A DNA stretch of 7,106 nucleotides, taken from an uncultured Rickettsiales bacterium (GTDB lineage: Bacteria; Pseudomonadota; Alphaproteobacteria; Rickettsiales; UBA1997). Below the pieces are notes generated by a model that was not told the DNA's origin, searched no databases, and worked only from the letters and a program-made list of their open reading frames with translations. The position numbers were made by a program, and so were the translations under genes. Shown one piece after another: positions 1-4,900 of the stretch (its first letter is position 1; each line of letters opens with the position of its first letter). The DNA is taken from NCBI GenBank assembly GCA_951800555.1, contig CATOJU010000045.1, positions 1-7,106 of the forward strand, read 5' to 3'.

Positions 1-1167
1 AAAAATAGAAAAAAAGTTATTTTTTCTATAATTCTAATTTTAACTGTTTTAATTGTATTTATTTTTTCTAGAAAAAAAAATATAAAATTTAATATTAATA
101 GATTTGATATAGAACTAATAACAAGAGGGAATATAAGCAAAATTGTTACTGCAAATGGTACTATAAATCCTACAAATGTAATTTCTGTAGGAAGTCAAGT
201 TTCCGGAAAAATAGAAAAAATTTATGTTGATTATAATGATGTAGTTAAGAAAAATCAAAGATTAGCAAAACTTGAGACTGAGCTTTTAGATAGAGAACTT
301 TCACAGGCTAGATCACAATTAAAGCAAGCAAATTCTAACTTAAAATTAGTAGAATTAAATACAAAAAGGGTTAGAGAATTATTTAAAAATAATTATATAT
401 CAAAAGCTGAATTAGATGAAGCTGAGAATAGGCTTGTAAATGCAAAAGAAGAATATAATATTGCAAAAACAAGATACCAAATGAGTAAAACACAATTAAG
501 TTATGCCTATATTAATTCGCCAACTGCTGGAGTTATAGTTTCAAGAGCCGTTGATGAAGGTCAAACTGTTGCTTCAAGCTTTTCAACACCTACATTATTC
601 ACAGTAGCTGAAGATTTAAGTAATATGCAAATAGAAACTAGTGTTTCAGAATCCGATATAGGAATGATAAAAAATAAAGAAAATCTAGATATAACCTTTA
701 CAGTGGATGCTTATAAAAATAAAACCTTCCACGGAAAAATAAAACAAGTTAGATTAAACCCAGTTATTGATTCAAATGTAGTTGTTTATAATGTAGTGAT
801 AGAAACAGATAATAAAGATGGTTTATTATTACCTGGAATGACAGCTTATGTATCAATTGTAATTGATTCTGTTGAAAATGTATTAAGAATTCCAAATACA
901 GTTTTGAGATTTAACGCTACAAAAGATACAAGACTTGCTATGGGATTAAATGAAGTAAATAAAGTAGAAAAAGAGGAATTATCTCGTAAAATTAAAACTG
1001 GAAATTATGCCTATATTTATGTTATAGATTATAGAACAAATAAACCAAAAGGTGTTTTGGTTGAAAGAGGCATAAATGATATAACTTATACAGAAATAGA
1101 ATCTAGTGAATTACGAGAAGGAGATAGGGTAATTTCTTCATATTTGGATGCTAAAAAAAATAAATAG
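1..1167 (+). CDS. MacA/HlyD-type periplasmic adaptor of a tripartite ABC efflux pump (5' end cut by window)
   Basis: The frame is open from base 1 to the TAG at 1165-1167, giving 388 visible residues; no start codon precedes the basic N-terminus (KNRKK), so probably only one or a few residues lie outside. Visible residues about 6-23 form one membrane anchor. A first lipoyl half follows (about 60-92, with GSQVSGKIEKIYV), then an alpha-hairpin (about 93-165). The hairpin tip has R123, L127 and S134 in the R-x3-L-x6-S spacing known from AcrA-family adaptors as the TolC-docking motif. Next come the second lipoyl half (SPTAGVIVSRAVDEGQTV), a beta-barrel (about 200-300) and a membrane-proximal domain near the C-terminus. 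By family, it bridges an inner-membrane ABC transporter to an outer-membrane TolC channel. The ATPase gene starts 3 bp downstream, so they should be one operon. The substrate cannot be inferred, and YknX-like is an equally fair name. Confidence 0.93.
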   Translation, partial: KNRKKVIFSIILILTVLIVFIFSRKKNIKFNINRFDIELITRGNISKIVTANGTINPTNVISVGSQVSGKIEKIYVDYNDVVKKNQRLAKLETELLDRELSQARSQLKQANSNLKLVELNTKRVRELFKNNYISKAELDEAENRLVNAKEEYNIAKTRYQMSKTQLSYAYINSPTAGVIVSRAVDEGQTVASSFSTPTLFTVAEDLSNMQIETSVSESDIGMIKNKENLDITFTVDAYKNKTFHGKIKQVRLNPVIDSNVVVYNVVIETDNKDGLLLPGMTAYVSIVIDSVENVLRIPNTVLRFNATKDTRLAMGLNEVNKVEKEELSRKIKTGNYAYIYVIDYRTNKPKGVLVERGINDITYTEIESSELREGDRVISSYLDAKKNK

Positions 1168-1170
1168 AAA

Positions 1171-1890
1171 ATGAGTAAAGAAATAATAAAAATAAACCAT
1201 TTATATAAAGACTATTTCTTGAGTGGGATTATGGTACAACCAGTCTTAAAAGATGTAAATGTAATTATCACAGAAGGTGAATTTGTTTCTGTTATGGGTC
1301 CATCTGGTTCTGGTAAATCAACTTTTATGAATATTTTAGGTTGTTTAGACAAACCCACAAGTGGGGAATATCTTTTAAATGGACAAAATACAGCAACTCT
1401 TGATAAAGATGAATTGGCTGAAATAAGAAATAAATATATAGGCTTCGTGTTTCAGAGTTTTAATTTATTGTCAAAAAGAACTATTTTTGAAAATGTTACT
1501 ATGCCAATGGTTTATAAAAATAAAAATTATAAAGAAAAAAGAGAAAAGGCTATAGAAATATTAAAACAAGTAAAATTAGAAAAATATATAGATCATTATC
1601 CAAATCAGTTATCTGGTGGTATGCAACAAAGGGTAGCAATTGCGAGATCTTTAATAAATGATCCTACTGTAATTTTTGCCGATGAACCTACAGGAAATCT
1701 TGATACAAAAACTAGTGATGAAATAATGAATATTTTTACAGATTTAAATAAAAGATTAGGTATTAGTGTTGTTATGGTTACACATGAGCCAGATATTGCT
1801 AGATATACTAAAAGATTAATTTATATAAAAGATGGAGTAAAATTACACGATTGTAATATAGATGAAGCTATAAAATTGGATTTAGTATAG
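1171..1890 (+). CDS. ABC transporter ATP-binding protein, stand-alone MacB/LolD/YknY type
   Basis: This 239-residue protein is a single complete nucleotide-binding domain. It has Walker A GPSGSGKST (43-51), Q-loop Q95 in FVFQSFNLL, signature LSGGMQQRVA (147-156), Walker B VIFADEP (167-173), D-loop GNLD and switch His H205 in THEPD. The ILGCLD after Walker A and the DEPTGNLD block are typical of the MacB/LolD group. Full MacB fuses this domain to a four-helix permease in about 650 residues; here the chain ends after the ATPase, so a separate permease is needed. The start follows the adaptor's TAG by only AAA, in the same reading frame, and no Shine-Dalgarno is visible, so translation probably couples to the adaptor. 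By family, it hydrolyses ATP to drive export through the adaptor and TolC. A terminator follows at once, so the permease gene must lie upstream or elsewhere. Confidence 0.95.
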   Translation: MSKEIIKINHLYKDYFLSGIMVQPVLKDVNVIITEGEFVSVMGPSGSGKSTFMNILGCLDKPTSGEYLLNGQNTATLDKDELAEIRNKYIGFVFQSFNLLSKRTIFENVTMPMVYKNKNYKEKREKAIEILKQVKLEKYIDHYPNQLSGGMQQRVAIARSLINDPTVIFADEPTGNLDTKTSDEIMNIFTDLNKRLGISVVMVTHEPDIARYTKRLIYIKDGVKLHDCNIDEAIKLDLV

Positions 1891-1910
1891 TAAAATATTC
1901 ATTTATATAT

Positions 1911-1953
1911 TTCCATAGAACTTTATTTTATTCAAAATTCTATGGAATTTTTT
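1911..1953 (+). terminator. Rho-independent terminator after the ABC ATPase
   Basis: A perfect 10-bp inverted repeat (TTCCATAGAA at 1911-1920, TTCTATGGAA at 1938-1947) encloses a 17-base loop. After one mismatch the loop can add three T-A pairs. Six T residues follow directly at 1948-1953. It lies 21 bases after the ATPase stop and ends the adaptor-ATPase transcript. The same hairpin read on the minus strand is followed only by mixed A/T sequence (ATATATAAAT), so it is a weaker terminator for the convergent giant gene, although no other is visible for that gene. Confidence 0.85.
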
Positions 1954-1955
1954 AT

Positions 1956-1993
1956 ATTAATTAAGTAGGAGGTTTACATATTACATTAATTAA
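1956..1993. repeat. 9-bp direct repeats ATTAATTAA flanking the orphan ribosome-binding site
   Basis: ATTAATTAA occurs at 1956-1964 and again at 1985-1993, with 20 bases between that contain AGGAGG. The second copy overlaps the TAA stop of the giant gene (1990-1992 on the minus strand). The repeat is partly self-complementary and made only of A and T, so chance is a serious alternative in this composition. Confidence 0.3.
1967..1972 (+). promoter_or_regulatory. Orphan consensus Shine-Dalgarno hexamer (AGGAGG)
   Basis: AGGAGG is followed, after seven bases, by ATT at 1980-1982, where an ATG would sit in a normal gene. The frame from that ATT closes after seven codons. The next ATG (1996) is 23 bases from the hexamer and opens only 14 codons inside the giant gene's antisense. 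The element is therefore a ribosome-binding site without a gene, or a chance match. It lies after the terminator, where a further plus-strand gene could once have begun. Confidence 0.35.
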
Positions 1994-4900
1994 CAATGAG
2001 TAAAATCAATAGCTTTTCCATTAAACATATTATCTATTGATTTAATACAATTTATAAAAATTTCATCGTCATCATATTTTTTATTAAAATTATCTTCAAT
2101 TAATTTATTTACAAATTCTTTATCTTTTTTATTTTCACTTCTTAAAATATTAATCAATTGTTTAGCTAATTTTAGTAGTTTAATTTTATTTTTTACTATA
2201 TCACATTTTAACGCAAATTTTGGGTCATCCAGAGCTTTAATAGTACTTATTGATATATTTTTAAGTAATTCTTTTTCATTAGAAAAAAAATTTTCATTTA
2301 AAGCATTATCTAACAAATGTAAAAACTCTTCTCTTTCTTTAATCTCCTCCTCCTCCTCTTCTTTTTTAAGATTTTCTACTGATTTATTTACTTCAACAAA
2401 ATCCCCTTCAATAAATTGATCTGCGCCTTTTTCTTGCCTATAGAAGTAATATTCTTTTTCACCTTTTTCATTAACTTTTATTTTAACACATTTAGCTTTA
2501 TTATCCTCTTGCCACTCATCAGCAAACAGAATTCCAGCCTTATTTAAATATTCTCCCTGCGCTAATTTATATTCTTTTTCTCCTATTTTCTCTTTATTTG
2601 GTGTAGCATCATGGCCTATTACATTAGTAATTCCATTAAAAGTATGCTCTTTTAATTCTTCGGGAGTCCATGGATCTTTTGTTTTTAACTCTTGTGCATA
2701 ACTTAATTCTCTGGCAGTATTAGTAACATCAGTATTATACATACGATTTCCGTTTACCAATGATCCCAATAAGCTTGTTGTTAATTTTTTCTCTGTTTTT
2801 CCTTGTTCACTTATAACTATATATTTAAATAATTCATTTATTATATCTGTAAATTCTTCTAAAACTTCTTCTGGCAGATTGTTATCAAGTAAAGCTACTT
2901 CTTTTGATTTTATATTATTATCAGGTAAAACTACTTCTTCTAATTTTATATATTTTATTTTTCCATTTTCTTTTTTTTCTTTAAATCCTGCAATTTCTGC
3001 TAATTTCTTTATTTTTTCTTCAAAACCAGAAAAAAGACTTATATTTTCTGAAATAGTATGATTTAAAAAATTTAATATATTCTCTTTAATTAAAGCAACA
3101 TGTGAATTTATAATATTAGTTCCTTTAACATGATGCATTAATTTTATTTCACCATTTTCAATGGCCTTTAAAATAAAATTTTTACAATCTTGATTTCTTC
3201 CACCATAATATGCTTTATCAATTATATTAGCTATTTCATGATTACCCATTAAAGTTATATATTTACCCTTTAGTTGTCTTGAAATTAAAATTGAAATAAC
3301 AACGCTTTTTAAACTTTCATCAGTACCAACTTCACTGTGTTTATCTACAAGATCACCTAAATGTATTACGTCATCTTTTATATTATTGTTTAATTTAAAA
3401 TTAGGAATTTTTATATAATCTTCCTCATTATAATTTTTTGGTTCTTTGTAAATAGGATTTTCCAATGCAAAATCATCTTTTTTATAGTAAACAAAACCCT
3501 CTCCTTCATTAGCTATAATTCCTGATTTTTTTAAACTCTCTATAAGTGCCGGATAACTTCCATGAGTATCTGGAATAGCATACATAGTTTTATTTTCATT
3601 ACTATTATTTACATTTGATATAACTCTATTGAATGGTTTAAATCTTTTTTGCGCATTCCTTAATCCTTTCTCTGTCTTTAGGAACTTTTTAACATTTCTT
3701 TTATGTTCTTTTGTTTTAGTTATTTCAGTTTTAGATTTAAGATCTTCGTAAAATTCTTCACCCAATATTTTATTTCTATCAAAAACTCTTTCAATAATCA
3801 ATTGATCTCTTAAAAATGGGACAAGCTCTCCTTTTTTTCCTAGTTCAATTATGATAGCTTTTAATTCCTCCTTTGTTATACTTTGATCTTTTTGATCTTT
3901 TTTAAATTCTTTTATCTGTTCTTCTCCATTATTGTTTATATACTTAATTGTAAGATTTTCTTTTAAATTTAAATTAATTTTAAAATTTACAAAATCCATC
4001 TTTGTACTAAATTGTACATCCCCTATATCAAATTTTTCATCATCTTTTGCTTCGTTTTTATCTATACTTTCTTCATTTAAAGGTTTTCCATTAAAAACTA
4101 TATTAAATATCCTATATTCTATTGGTATATCATAGCCAGCTATTTCTTCAGCACCTTCACATCCTATAATACCAGAAAAAGACTTTTGTAAATTTTTAGA
4201 GATACAATAAAAACCCAAAATTCCTCCTCGTCCATAGGCGCCAAGTGATTTGGACAATTTTTCAGAATATGATGTAAATGCACCTATCCATGATGGATAT
4301 GGATCTTTTTTTCCTGCTGCATTACAATTAGTATTAAGTATTGTTTTATCTTTAGTCATATCCCAAAAACTAAATCTTGGTCTTCCTGTTGGTGCGTTTG
4401 GATTAGACATTTGTTCTATTGAAACTTTACTTTTATCAAGATCTTCACCAGTAAATCCTCTATATAATATATCGGAATTAATGTTTTCGCCAGCATGTAC
4501 ATTATCCTGTTTAGTTATATAATCATCGGCCATCCTGAATTTTATAGTAGCATATAAAGCATTACTTAAATCATTTATATTATTTTCCTCGGCAGCACAT
4601 ACAGAAGAAAGCATTAAAAAATCTCCAGAAATTTTTTCTCCATTTTCTTCTGCAACTCTTTTATATTCATTTCCTATTACATTTAAATTTTCTTTAAGTA
4701 TTTTTTGTGCTTTTATTCTATCTTCATCCGATGAATAAGGATAATACAAAATTCCCAATGATTCCTCAATTTCTCTTGTTATTTTTTTTACAGTTTCTTT
4801 ATTTAAATTACTTTTATCATCTTTAATACACCTTTTTAAAAATGGTTTTATCATTCCTTGGTAATATAAAAGTTCCCTTCTTAATATTTCTTCAGAATAT

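Noticed and set aside
481..1167. Adaptor starting at the internal Met of base 481
   Set aside because: The same frame is open upstream to base 1 and encodes the membrane anchor, the first lipoyl half and the TolC-docking hairpin; 481 is an internal Met.
1996..2040. 14-codon plus-strand frame downstream of AGGAGG
   Set aside because: It is 23 bases from the hexamer, very short, and antisense to the giant gene's C-terminal codons.
2879..3061. 60-codon plus-strand frame
   Set aside because: It is antisense to the phosphoesterase coding region, with composition explained by the minus-strand codons and no ribosome-binding site.
3932..4135. 67-codon plus-strand frame
   Set aside because: It is antisense to the ADP-ribosyltransferase-phosphoesterase linker; its Phe/Ser/Leu-rich sequence is a mirror of Lys/Glu/Asn codons.
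4250..4522. 90-codon plus-strand frame with a hydrophobic stretch
   Set aside because: It lies entirely antisense to the ADP-ribosyltransferase-like motifs, and its hydrophobic look comes from reverse-reading of charged codons.
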